From Phycisphaerae bacterium (GTDB lineage: Bacteria > Planctomycetota > Phycisphaerae > UBA1845), in the NCBI GenBank assembly GCA_029260215.1, contig JAJDDQ010000039.1, positions 1-48,312 on the forward strand: a DNA stretch of 48,312 bases, written 5' to 3'. A program made the position numbers and the translations under genes. Below the pieces are notes generated by a model. It did not search any database, was not told where the DNA came from, and worked only from the letters and a program-made list of their open reading frames with translations. Shown here piece after piece: positions 33,949 to 47,800 of this stretch (position 1 is its first letter; each line of letters opens with the position of its first letter).

Positions 33949-34584
33949 TTACGATTCCTTGCCCGCTCCCTGCCCTGTCAAAACATCCAGAGCGGAACGT
34001 GTCAACACCAGCTTCCGGCGGAGAAGTACGTCGTACGCACAAATCTCGGCGAAAGGCCTGACCTCCGTCTTCAACACGTTGCGACCCGAGCGGTAAACCG
34101 GGTCATCCGCACCGCCCATAGCGAACAGGCAACCCTGATCAGCGCCCATCGCGCTCAAAAGCGACACAAACCGCTTCGTGCTGGGCACGTCGAAATCAAT
34201 ATCCTCAATCACGACAACCTGCTCGGATTGAATTTTTGCGAGTATGGCGTTGTTACGCGCCAACCGCTTCATCTTCTTGTTAAGCGACTGACTGTAGTTC
34301 TGCTGACCTTTGGCAAACGCGACACCACCGCCGCGCCGGACGCATGTTCGCCGAGCACCCGCACGAGCATTGCCCGTACCCTTTTGACGGTACAGCTTTC
34401 GCGTGGAGCCAATCACCATGCCTCGGCTTCGCGTCGCACTCGAACCCTGACGGGCGTTCGCCTGCCAAGCGACAATCGCCTGCTTCAGCAATTGAGGCCT
34501 AATCTCGCCACCCAGTATCTGGGGGTCGATCTCCACCTCGCCGGAGCGCTTTCCCTGTTTGTCGTAAAGCGGAATGCTGAGCAT
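33949..34584 (-). CDS. rplD: 50S ribosomal protein L4
   Basis: This 211-residue protein starts at ATG 34584, four bases after the rplC stop. It begins LSIPLYDKQGKRSGEVEIDP and has the tunnel-extension loop YRQKGTGNARAGARRTCVRR with GGGVAFAKGQQNYSQSLNKK. The remainder has VVIEDIDFDVPSTKRFVSLL. In Escherichia coli L4 represses the S10 operon; such control is not shown here. Confidence 0.96.
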   Translation of the reverse strand: MLSIPLYDKQGKRSGEVEIDPQILGGEIRPQLLKQAIVAWQANARQGSSATRSRGMVIGSTRKLYRQKGTGNARAGARRTCVRRGGGVAFAKGQQNYSQSLNKKMKRLARNNAILAKIQSEQVVVIEDIDFDVPSTKRFVSLLSAMGADQGCLFAMGGADDPVYRSGRNVLKTEVRPFAEICAYDVLLRRKLVLTRSALDVLTGQGAGKES

Positions 34585-34588
34585 CACG

Positions 34589-35236
34589 TCAACCCTTTGT
34601 CTTGCTCCGACGCACAAAAACCACCTGACCCATCGGGCCTGGAACACTGCCGCGAATCAACAGAAGATTGCGATCCTTGTCGATCCCGACCAACCGAAGA
34701 TTCTGCTGGGTTCGACGATCATGACCCCAATGGCCAGCCATCTTCTTGCCCTTTTTGACGCCGCGACCGCGGAGCAGATCCGCATGACCGCCGATACTTC
34801 CCGGCGAACGATGCTTGCGCTCGACGCCGTGCGTCGCCTGCTGGCCACCAAAACCGTGCCTGGCCATTACGCCCGAAAAACCGTGACCCTTGGTCGTGCC
34901 GACAACATCGACATAGGTCACGCCTTCTTCAAACAAGGAGACAGTCAGCACATCGCCGAGCGACACGTCGGCCGGCTCATCCAGACGAATCTCACGGGCG
35001 AACCGCTTGGGACCGGTCCCCGCTTTGGCAGCGTGCCCAATTGCAGGCTTGGTCGACCGATGAGGCTTGACGTCCTGAAAGCCCATCTGGACCGCGTGGT
35101 AGCCATCCTTTTCAGTGGTTCGTAATTGAAGAACCGCACAAGGCCCAGCCTCCACAACCGTCACGGGGATGGAGACGCCCTTGTCGTCGTAGACCCGAGT
35201 CATCCCGACTTTTTTGCCCAGCAGTGCTGCAATCAT
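34589..35236 (-). CDS. rplC: 50S ribosomal protein L3
   Basis: This 215-residue protein starts at ATG 35236. It has MIAALLGKKVGMTRVYDDKG, and the peptidyl-transferase loop GHGFSGVMARHGFGGQQATH followed by HRSPGSIGG. The end has GSVPGPMGQVVFVRRSKTKG. The unusually wide 115-bp gap to rpsJ (35237-35351) contains no gene that I can recognise. Confidence 0.97.
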   Translation of the reverse strand: MIAALLGKKVGMTRVYDDKGVSIPVTVVEAGPCAVLQLRTTEKDGYHAVQMGFQDVKPHRSTKPAIGHAAKAGTGPKRFAREIRLDEPADVSLGDVLTVSLFEEGVTYVDVVGTTKGHGFSGVMARHGFGGQQATHGVERKHRSPGSIGGHADLLRGRGVKKGKKMAGHWGHDRRTQQNLRLVGIDKDRNLLLIRGSVPGPMGQVVFVRRSKTKG

Positions 35237-35351
35237 CGTCGGCCCTGTACCTTACGGCGCAAAACGCGCCCGCCAAGAAATTGAGCGCATGCGCCCAAAC
35301 ATATTCCACAAAAAAATCGACGGGGCGAACCACGTCGATTTTGACCAACAC

Positions 35352-35663
35352 TCAGGTCTTGATTTTCACGAATACGCCCGCCGGCACAACAAGCCGGTTC
35401 AGCGCTTCGATGGTCCGCGGCGTAGCTTCGTAGATGTCAACAATACGCTTGTGCGTTCGGACCTCGAACTGCTCACGCGATTTCTTGTCGATGTGAGGAC
35501 CGCGAAGCACCGTATAACGCTCGATGCGCGTCGGCAACGGTATCGGACCAAGCACGCGAGCGCTGGTGCGCTTGGCGTGGTCTACGATGTCCCGCGCTGA
35601 CTGATCCAGCGCCGAAGTGTCGTACGACTCCATACGGATTCTAATGCGTTCGCCTGTCGCCAA
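35352..35663 (-). CDS. rpsJ: 30S ribosomal protein S10 (start uncertain)
   Basis: The protein is about 103 residues. The conserved body is [20 protein letters not shown], then [20 protein letters not shown] and the loop [20 protein letters not shown]. No ATG fits the family start. TTG 35663 gives [10 protein letters not shown], the usual length, with AGGTGG just before, though spacing is short. TTG 35678 is the alternative. A non-ATG start on the leading S10-operon gene is odd and may lower its translation. Confidence 0.93.
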   Translation of the reverse strand: MATGERIRIRMESYDTSALDQSARDIVDHAKRTSARVLGPIPLPTRIERYTVLRGPHIDKKSREQFEVRTHKRIVDIYEATPRTIEALNRLVVPAGVFVKIKT

Positions 35664-35720
35664 GTCCCACCTAACCAATCATTTACGACTACTGAAACTC
35701 ACTTCACGAGTAGTTCGGCA

Positions 35721-35748
35721 AGGGTATCCACTTTCCAGCCCCTGTCAA
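35721..35748 (-). promoter_or_regulatory. Candidate S10-operon promoter
   Basis: On the minus strand TTGACA (35743-35748) is followed after 16 bases by TACCCT (35721-35726), about 58 bp before the rpsJ start. The -35 box is perfect and the -10 box is weak. It lies in the 137-bp fusA-rpsJ gap and suggests that the S10 operon has its own transcription start. Confidence 0.45.
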
Positions 35749-35815
35749 CCGCACTCGCCCGACTTTTGAGGAAATACGCTTGACATCCTCGATTACACTG
35801 ACACTTTACGGTTTC

Positions 35816-37864
35816 CTAAATACCCGGGACCGATGTCGGAGCGTAATGCGACATCTCCATGCTGGCGGACGCACGCCCCTGAGTCAGGCTGCGGAGGTCC
35901 GTCGAGTAGCCAAACATACGACGCAGAGGTACCTGGGCGTGGATCACGCGCAGCGTGCCTCGGATTTCCGTTGACGTGATGGTCGCCCGTCGCGAATTGA
36001 GATCGCCGCTGACCGTCCCGAAGAATTCGTCCGGCGACACCACCTCGACCTTCATCAGCGGTTCCAGCAGTGTGGGGGCGGCGGCACGCATCGCTTCTTC
36101 AAAGGCCATCACGGCTGCGTTTTCAAAAGCCATCTCTGAGCTAAACTCGTCGTGCGTCTGAGCTTCCACCAAAGTCGCTTTCCACTGGATCACGGGCGCA
36201 CCGTACACAACACCGGACAGTGCCGCATCCTTGACACCCTGTTCGATGGCTGCGACATACTCGGGGCGAAGCTGGGCTTCGGTCAGTATACTGCTGAATT
36301 CCCAGGGTTCTGCGCCTTCCTCGCGCGGCAGCGGTTCGAGACGCAGTCTGATTACCGCGAAGTGTTCGCGCCCGCCCATCTGACGCACGAATCGCCCTTC
36401 AGCCTCGCCAATTTGGGTGACGGTTTCGCGAAACGCAACACGCGGCTGACCGACGTTGACATCAACGTTCATGTCTTCGCGCAATCGTCGCACGAGTACT
36501 TCCAGATGCAGCTCGCCCATACCGCTGATGAGCATCTGCCCGGTCTCCTGGCTGATATGCACGTTGAAGGTCGGATCCTGCCGCCCCAAAGCTTTGAGCG
36601 ATGCGATGAGCTTGTCACGATCGCGTGAAGATTTCGGCTCCACCGACTGACTGATGACCGCCTCGGGAAAGTCGATCTGTTCCAGCAATACAGGTTTTTT
36701 CGGATCGCAAAGCGTGTGCCCGGTCAGAACGTTTTTGGGGCCTATGACCGCGACGATGTCGCCCGCGACAGCCTCTTCAAGCTGTTCGCGTTTCTTGGCG
36801 AACATGCGAAAGATCCGCGAAATATTTTCTTTTTCCCCGGTAGCGGGGTTGAGCAGGCGCGTCGCGATCCGCAGCTTGCCCGAGTAGATACGCAGGTAGT
36901 AAAGGTCTACCGGCTTGTCCGCGACAATCTTGAACACCAGCGCAGCGAACGGTGCGGCTGGGTCGCTGGCCAGTGTGATGTCACGACTGTGCGGCTCCGG
37001 CACGGTGGCCGGCGTCGGCGGGACATCGAGCGGAGACGGGAGATAATCACACACCGCGTCCAGCAGACGTTGCACGCCTTTGTAACGCAACGCCGATCCG
37101 CACAGCACGGGCTGTAGTTCATTGGCGATGGTCGCACGACGCAGCGCTGGCTTGAGCATCGCTTCGCTGATCGGCTGCTCGTGGACGTAGAGGTCCATCA
37201 TCTCCTCGCAGGTCTCAGCCACCGCCTCCTCGAGCCGGTGTCGCCACGTGCGAGCAGCGGCCATCATATCCTTGGGGATATCGCGTTCCTCGTAACGCGA
37301 CCCCTGCCCGTCGTCGACCCAGTAGATGGCCCGCATGGAGACGAGATCGACAAGCCCCTCAAATGTGTCCTCAACGCCGATCGGCAACTGGATCGGGATC
37401 GGACGGGCCATCAGCCGCTCTTCGATCGATTCCACGGAACGGAGGAAATCCGCGCCGAGTTTGTCCATCTTGTTGATCAGGCAGAGTCGCGGGACGTCGT
37501 ATTTTTCCGCCTGCCGCCAGACGGTTTCGCTCTGGGCTTCGACGCCCTCCTTCGCATCGAACACAGCCACCACCCCGTCCAGAACGCGCAGGGATCGTTC
37601 GACTTCAGCCGTGAAGTCCACATGCCCCGGCGTGTCGATGAGGTTGATGGTGTACTTCTTCCACGGGCAACTGACCGCGGCGGAGTAGATCGTAATGCCG
37701 CGTTCCTGCTCCTGCTCGTCGAAGTCGGTCGTGGTCGTGCCGTCGTCGACGTTGCCCATACGATGCGTTTTCCCTGTATAGAACAGGATGCGCTCGGTGG
37801 TCGTGGTCTTGCCGGCGTCGATGTGGGCTGCGATGCCGATGTTGCGTACGGTGTTCAGGTCCAC
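35816..37864 (-). CDS. fusA: Translation elongation factor G
   Basis: This 682-residue GTPase that drives ribosomal translocation starts at GTG 37864. G-domain motifs are visible: [51 protein letters not shown] and [12 protein letters not shown]. Domain II has [20 protein letters not shown]. Domain III/IV carries [20 protein letters not shown]. The end is short and lacks the usual KG tail. Planctomycetes often have several EF-G paralogues; the place between rpsG and rpsJ supports the canonical copy, although the [11 protein letters not shown] segment departs from the usual GKLTFFRVYSG. Confidence 0.95.
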   Translation of the reverse strand: MDLNTVRNIGIAAHIDAGKTTTTERILFYTGKTHRMGNVDDGTTTTDFDEQEQERGITIYSAAVSCPWKKYTINLIDTPGHVDFTAEVERSLRVLDGVVAVFDAKEGVEAQSETVWRQAEKYDVPRLCLINKMDKLGADFLRSVESIEERLMARPIPIQLPIGVEDTFEGLVDLVSMRAIYWVDDGQGSRYEERDIPKDMMAAARTWRHRLEEAVAETCEEMMDLYVHEQPISEAMLKPALRRATIANELQPVLCGSALRYKGVQRLLDAVCDYLPSPLDVPPTPATVPEPHSRDITLASDPAAPFAALVFKIVADKPVDLYYLRIYSGKLRIATRLLNPATGEKENISRIFRMFAKKREQLEEAVAGDIVAVIGPKNVLTGHTLCDPKKPVLLEQIDFPEAVISQSVEPKSSRDRDKLIASLKALGRQDPTFNVHISQETGQMLISGMGELHLEVLVRRLREDMNVDVNVGQPRVAFRETVTQIGEAEGRFVRQMGGREHFAVIRLRLEPLPREEGAEPWEFSSILTEAQLRPEYVAAIEQGVKDAALSGVVYGAPVIQWKATLVEAQTHDEFSSEMAFENAAVMAFEEAMRAAAPTLLEPLMKVEVVSPDEFFGTVSGDLNSRRATITSTEIRGTLRVIHAQVPLRRMFGYSTDLRSLTQGRASASMEMSHYAPTSVPGI

Positions 37865-38083
37865 GTCTGTTCATCCATCGGCGGCGATACGTTGTCGCCG
37901 GTCAGTTTCATTGTGAAATTCGGGAAATCCCCGGTTCGGAGTCAATCAAGCTCCCATTCCAAGTTCAATGTACGCTGGTTGGGCGACGATCCCCAGTGCG
38001 GGAGAAGCGCGCCGACCACGCGCATGAAAATCGCGGGCCGGACAACTGCTTCCGAACCCGCGAATTGAATTCGTTCAACGTTC

Positions 38084-38560
38084 CTACCAGGCGAAGTGGG
38101 CAAAAGCCTTGTTCGCGTCAGCCATGCGGTGGACGTTTTCGCGCGTCTGCATGGCACCTCCCTCGCCACGAAACGCATCGCCGATTTCCTGTGCAAGCAC
38201 GGTGGCTGTCCCCTTGCCCTTTTTGTCGCGGATGGCTTTGATCATCCAGCGGATGGCCAGCGTCTGGCGACGCTTTTTGTTGACCTGCATGGGAACCTGG
38301 TAGTTGGAGCCGCCGACGCGCTTGGAACGCACCTGGATGTTGGGCTTGCAGTTTTCGACGGCGGTTTCGAACACCTCGATCGGCGGCGTATCCTTGATAC
38401 GCTTGGCGATGATGTCCATCGCGTCGTAAAATACGCGCTCAGCCGCACCCTTCTTGCCGTCGTACATGAGGCAGTTGATGAACTTGCTGACCACTTTGCT
38501 GCCGAACTTCGGATCAGGCCGGAGCTGGGCCGCCGACATGGTGAAACGCTTAAATGCCAT
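38084..38560 (-). CDS. rpsG: 30S ribosomal protein S7
   Basis: This 158-residue protein starts at ATG 38560. It has [20 protein letters not shown] and the conserved [20 protein letters not shown], ending in [17 protein letters not shown]. It organises the 30S head and lines the E-site. Unusually, bioY lies between it and rpsL. A 219-bp gap separates it from fusA. Confidence 0.97.
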   Translation of the reverse strand: MAFKRFTMSAAQLRPDPKFGSKVVSKFINCLMYDGKKGAAERVFYDAMDIIAKRIKDTPPIEVFETAVENCKPNIQVRSKRVGGSNYQVPMQVNKKRRQTLAIRWMIKAIRDKKGKGTATVLAQEIGDAFRGEGGAMQTRENVHRMADANKAFAHFAW

Positions 38561-38585
38561 TGCAGAATTCGTCCCGTACGAAAAA

Positions 38586-39149
38586 TCAGTTCAAAGGCCG
38601 CCGACCCGCGCGAACAACGCGGATGCCAGCCACCAACATCAATACTTCAACCACAGCCTTGGGCACGAACGGCAGCACGCCGACGGTCAGCGCAGCCGAC
38701 CACGAGGTTCCATGCAGACCCACGAGCCAAAGCGTGCCGAGGGCGAGCACCGCAGCCGTGCCAGCCAGACCAGCCAAAGACATTCCAACAAACCCGCGGC
38801 GATTGCGGGAGAGAATCGAAACCATTCCAGCCGCCACGACGAAGCCGATCAGATACCCGCCCGTCACACCCGCGAGTCCGAACGAACCCAGAGCGAAAAG
38901 CGGAGCGCCAGCTGAGCCGAGCGTGAGATAACCCAACACCGCGAGAACAGCCGACACCGGCGACAGGCAAAAGCCCGCCAGCAGGACGGCCGGCAACTGC
39001 AGCGTCATCGGCACGGGCGTGTACGGCAACGGTATCCGCACCTGGGCGGCGATACCGATCAACAACACAAAGCCCGCCACCCCCAAGAGCCGTCGTGCGA
39101 TGGTCGCCTGAGCGACCGGGCTTGAATTTATCGTTTGACCGATATGCAT
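38586..39149 (-). CDS. bioY: Biotin transporter BioY (S component)
   Basis: This 187-residue integral membrane protein starts at ATG 39149. The family signature is visible: [20 protein letters not shown] then [20 protein letters not shown], then [20 protein letters not shown]. Six hydrophobic helices are present, and the late part has [18 protein letters not shown]. BioY captures biotin either alone or with an ECF energising module (BioMN). No such module is in the window. It sits inside the str operon between rpsL and rpsG, 18 bp after rpsL and 25 bp before rpsG, so it should be co-transcribed with ribosomal genes. Confidence 0.93.
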   Translation of the reverse strand: MHIGQTINSSPVAQATIARRLLGVAGFVLLIGIAAQVRIPLPYTPVPMTLQLPAVLLAGFCLSPVSAVLAVLGYLTLGSAGAPLFALGSFGLAGVTGGYLIGFVVAAGMVSILSRNRRGFVGMSLAGLAGTAAVLALGTLWLVGLHGTSWSAALTVGVLPFVPKAVVEVLMLVAGIRVVRAGRRPLN

Positions 39150-39167
39150 CAATTTGCTCGGAAACCG

Positions 39168-39560
39168 CTATTTCTTGCGACGCTTAACGCCGTACTTGCT
39201 TCGCCCCTTGTTGCGGAGGTTGCCTTCCTTGTCCTTTTCCACGCCGGCACAGTCGAGGGCACCGCGGACGATGTGGTAGCGAACACCCGGAAGATCCCGG
39301 ACACGACCGCCGCGCACCAGCACGATGGAGTGCTCTTGCAGGTTGTGGTCCACGCCGCCGATGTAGGCCGTCACCTCTTTGCCGTTGGTCAAACGGACGC
39401 GAGCGACTTTGCGCAGGGCGGAGTTGGGCTTCTTCGGGGTCTGTGTCTTCACGATCAGGCAGACGCCCCGCCGCTGCGGACTCTTTTCCAAGTCACGCAC
39501 CTTGGACTTCGGAGAAGTCTGCGAGCGTTTCCGCCTTACGAGTTGGTTTGTCGTCGGCAT
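39168..39560 (-). CDS. rpsL: 30S ribosomal protein S12
   Basis: This 130-residue decoding-site protein starts at ATG 39560. It has [40 protein letters not shown] and the loop [20 protein letters not shown]. Numbering matches Escherichia coli through this region: Lys43 is kept, but position 88 is Arg (CGG codon at 39297-39299) where most bacteria have Lys. First gene of the str operon; 151 bp separate it from rpoC. Confidence 0.97.
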   Translation of the reverse strand: MPTTNQLVRRKRSQTSPKSKVRDLEKSPQRRGVCLIVKTQTPKKPNSALRKVARVRLTNGKEVTAYIGGVDHNLQEHSIVLVRGGRVRDLPGVRYHIVRGALDCAGVEKDKEGNLRNKGRSKYGVKRRKK

Positions 39561-39631
39561 ATGTCCGTTCTCTGTTGCGTTGCCAAATACTGTTACCGGG
39601 AACCGACCGCCAACGGCCGTCGGAACGACGC

Positions 39632-39637
39632 ACTATA
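39632..39637 (-). promoter_or_regulatory. Possible -10 element upstream of rpsL
   Basis: TATAGT on the minus strand lies about 72 bp before the rpsL ATG in the 151-bp rpoC-rpsL gap. There is no good -35 box at 16-18 bp spacing. A start site for the str operon here is possible but weakly supported. Confidence 0.25.
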
Positions 39638-39711
39638 ACCAAGTTGCCGTCGTTACGCTACAGGCGCACCCAAGGATTCTGCTCAGAACGTGTATCCACT
39701 GCGGTGATCGC

Positions 39712-44235
<4,524 letters not shown>

Positions 44236-44322
44236 GAGGGTTATTGCCTCTCAAACCAGAATTTCGCCGAACACACGCAGCACGCCGGACCATCGCGGCG
44301 GGCTGCACCGTCACCCACTCAA

Positions 44323-44802
44323 TCACGTACCAGCCGAAACCGGAACGGCGGCCGCAACTTCAAGCCGCAACGCGACCATCCCACCGACCTTCTTGAATCC
44401 AAGCTCCTCGCAGAAGTCCACTTCCGTGCCGTAGGCCAACACGTGTACCTCCTCCGCGCCGAACTCCTCAATCGCCCTAATCACGCGCGTAGCCATCTCA
44501 CGCGCGATGCCCGCTCGATCGTGCTCGATCCGCCCATCACGCCGAGTAACCGCGCCAGGCCCCTGAAGGGCAGGGTCCAGCTTGCACTCAGCCAGATGAC
44601 CGCGAACACCGTCGCTCACCCCGCGTGCAATGCCGACAAGCCGGCCGTCCTCCGATCGGGCAGTCACAAAACAAAAACTGCGATCGATCATGCGGGCCAG
44701 TTTCTCCATGCACGATGTCGTCTGATGACCACACCGCTCATAGAAAGCCGCTAATTCGGCCACATCGACATCGTCCGTCGTCTCGTAATGAATATCCGCC
44801 AT
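44323..44802 (-). CDS. GNAT-family acetyltransferase between rpoB and rpoC
   Basis: This 159-residue protein starts at ATG 44802, seven bases after GGAG. GNAT traits are the mid-strand RLVGIARGVSDG, strand LAECKLDPALQ, the acetyl-CoA motif A helix DRAGIAREMATRVIRAIEEF, and motif B VDFCEELGFKKVGGM. The stretch between strand and helix (GPGAVTRRDGRIEHD) is longer than usual. The spacing (37 bp after rpoB, 87 bp before rpoC) implies co-transcription with RNA polymerase subunits. Substrate is unknown; acetylation of an RNA polymerase or ribosomal protein is possible but only a guess. Confidence 0.82.
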   Translation of the reverse strand: MADIHYETTDDVDVAELAAFYERCGHQTTSCMEKLARMIDRSFCFVTARSEDGRLVGIARGVSDGVRGHLAECKLDPALQGPGAVTRRDGRIEHDRAGIAREMATRVIRAIEEFGAEEVHVLAYGTEVDFCEELGFKKVGGMVALRLEVAAAVPVSAGT

Positions 44803-44839
44803 AGGGTCGCTCCATGCGCGCAACAGAGTCTGTTCCCGA

Positions 44840-47800
44840 TCAGATAACGCGCTTCTTTTCCAACTGAATGTTCAGGCACAGGCCGCGTATTTCGTTGCAC
44901 AACACGTCGAAAGAAACGGGCGTTCCCGCTTCGAGCGTGTTGGTACCCTTAACCATTGACTCGTACAGCTTGGTTCGGCCTTCGACGTCGTCACTCTTGA
45001 CCGTCAGAAGTTCCTGCAAAGTGTAGGCTGCCCCGTACGCCTCCAAACCCCACACTTCCATCTCACCAAAACGCTGACCGCCCGTCCGTGCTTTGCCGCC
45101 CAGCGGCTGCTGCGTGATGAGGCTGTAAGGGCCTGTAGCGCGAGCGTGAATCTTGTCGTCAACGAGGTGATGCAGTTTCAGCATGTAGATGTAGCCCACC
45201 ATCACGCCCTGATCGAGCGGCTCGCCGGTGCGACCATCGTACAAAGTTACCTTGCCGCCGATCGGCATGTCGGCAAACAACTTGTAGTCCCCGCCATTAC
45301 GCGCACCGATGGTCGCAGGATCCTTGCTCAACTCTTTGACGCGCTCGTTGGCCTCTCTTATCGCATTGTGGATTTCGTGTTCTTTCGCTCCGTCGAACAC
45401 CGGCGTGACCGCCTGGAACCCGCAAATCTTCGCGGCCCAGCCCAAGTAAGTTTCCAAAATCTGGCCGACGTTCATACGCGAGGGAACGCCCAGCGGATTC
45501 AGAAGAATATCCACCGGCGTGCCGTCCTCCAGGAACGGAACGTCTTCTTCACGCAGGATGCGGGCGATGACGCCCTTGTTGCCGTGGCGACCAGCCATCT
45601 TGTCGCCCACCGAAAGCTGCCGCTTGGTGGCGATCCAGACTTTGACCATTTCCAGCACACCCGACGGAAGCTCATCCCCGCGCTTCATGTGCGAGACCTT
45701 GCGATCGCTTTCCTCCATCAGATCCCGAATCCGAGGCCAATACTTGTCCACAACTTTCAAGGCGGCTTCCCGCTGCGCTGCCGGCTTGACCCATCTCAGG
45801 TCGCGGGCGTCCACCTGAGCTTTGAATCCTTCGATCTGCTCGACGATGACCGTGTCCATGTCGCTCTTGCCGACGATCTGCTTCGTCGTGCTGTCGACCA
45901 TCTCCACACCCACAACGCCGTTGATCTCCTTACACATCTGCTTGAACACGGCGATCACCTGCGCGGTCATGTCGGCTGCGTAGGCGTCGGCCTCTTTGTC
46001 CATCAGTTTCTTCTCGTCGTCCGTCTTGTGGACACGACGCGCGAAACGGCGGGTCTCGATCACGATTCCTTGTTCGCCGGCGGGCAGCTCCAGCGAATCG
46101 TTCTTCACATCTTCGCCCGCCCGCCCGAAAATAGCGTGCAACAACTTCTCTTCAGGACTCAATTCACTCTTGGATTTCGGGCTGACCTTGCCCACCAGAA
46201 TATCACTCGAGCGCACGGTTGTGCCGACCTGCACGACTCCGTTCTCGTCAAGGTTCGCCAAAGCGCGTTCGCTCACATTCGGAATGTCATTGGTGAATTC
46301 CTCGCGACCCAGTTTCGTCTCGCGAATCTCAACGTCGTATTCGTCGATGTGAATACTGGTGAACGTATCGTCCTTCACCAGCCGCTCGTTGATGATGATC
46401 GCGTCTTCGAAGTTGTAGCCGTCGTAGGTCATGAACGCGACGAGAATATTCTTCCCCAACGCCAATTCACCTTGGTGCGTGGCAGCGCCGTCCGCGATGA
46501 TCTGCCCCGCCTTGACACGATCGCCGGTCTTGACGATCGGCTTTTGATTGAGACAGGTGCGCTCATTAAGCCCCTGGAATTTGCGCAGGATATACTCATC
46601 GGTGTCTTCAATGACAATGCGCGTCGCGTCAACGTAGGTGATTTTGCCGTCCTGACGCGCTTTGACCACCATGCCGCTGTTGGCAGCCACCGCAAGCTCA
46701 ACGCCGGTGGCCACCACCGGCGGGTCCAGCTTCAAAAGCGGGACAGCCTGCCGCTGCATGTTCGAACCCATCAGGGCACGGTTGGCGTCGTCATGTTCCA
46801 AGAACGGAATCAACGCAGCCGACACGCCCACCGTCTGTTTCGGCGACATGTCAACATAGGACACTTCCGAACTGTCCGCCTGGCTCAACTCACCATGCGC
46901 ACGCACGATGATGGACCCGTCGAGCAGACGATCCTTGTTCCCGATGATGGCTTCGGGCGGCGCGAGAATGTAACGCATCTCCTCGTCAGCACGAAGGTAG
47001 GTCACGTTCGGAGCGACCTTCCCAGCCTTGACCTTGCGGTACGGCGTGACCAGGAATCCGTAATCGTCCACCGAACTGTAAATGCTCAAAGACGCGATCA
47101 GGCCAATGTTCGTGCCTTCCGGCGTCTCGATCGGGCAGATTCGACCGTAATGGCTGATATGCACGTCGCGCACTTCAAAACCAGCACGCTTGCGATTCAA
47201 ACCACCCGGACCAAGCGCGGACAACCGGCGCTCATGCGTCAACTGCGACAGCGGATTCGTCTGGTCGACTACCTGCGAAAGCTCGCTCCGGCCAAAGAAG
47301 AAATCGATACTCGAACTGATCGACTTGGTATTGATCAACTCCGCAATGCGCCCGATCTGTTCGGGATCCTTCATGCTCACCCGTTCCTGCACGGTGCGAC
47401 GCAATTTCAGGAATCCCTTGCGAATCTCGTCGGCGGCCAACTCGTCGATGGTGCGCAGGCGACGATTGCCCAGGTGATCGATATCGTCCACTTCAAAGCG
47501 TGATTCGCCCGTACGCAGTTGAAGAACGTAACGCACGCAGGCGATCACATCCTCAACACGCAACACCATGATCGAATCGTCAACCGTCGTCTCCAGCTTC
47601 CGACTCAAGCGGAATCGGCCTACCTTGCCGAGGCGGTAGCGATTGTCGTCGAAGAATTTCTCGTGAATCAGCTTCTTGGCTTTGTCGAGCTGCGGCGGAT
47701 TCCCCGGGCGAAGCCGGCCGTAAATCTTCAGAACCGCCTCTTCGTAAGACGAAGTGCTGTCCTCCGCCAGCGTGTTCAGAATCAACGGATCAGTAACGTT

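Noticed and set aside
32392-34758. 788-codon open frame on the plus strand
   Set aside because: It runs antisense to rplB, rplW, rplD and rpsS, which have clear protein motifs; it is a high-GC shadow frame without any recognisable domain.
35780-35812. TTGACA on the plus strand as a promoter
   Set aside because: No acceptable -10 box at the right spacing and it would read only antisense into fusA.
45146-47503. 785-codon open frame on the plus strand
   Set aside because: Antisense shadow of rpoB; His/Arg/Val-rich composition with no domain.
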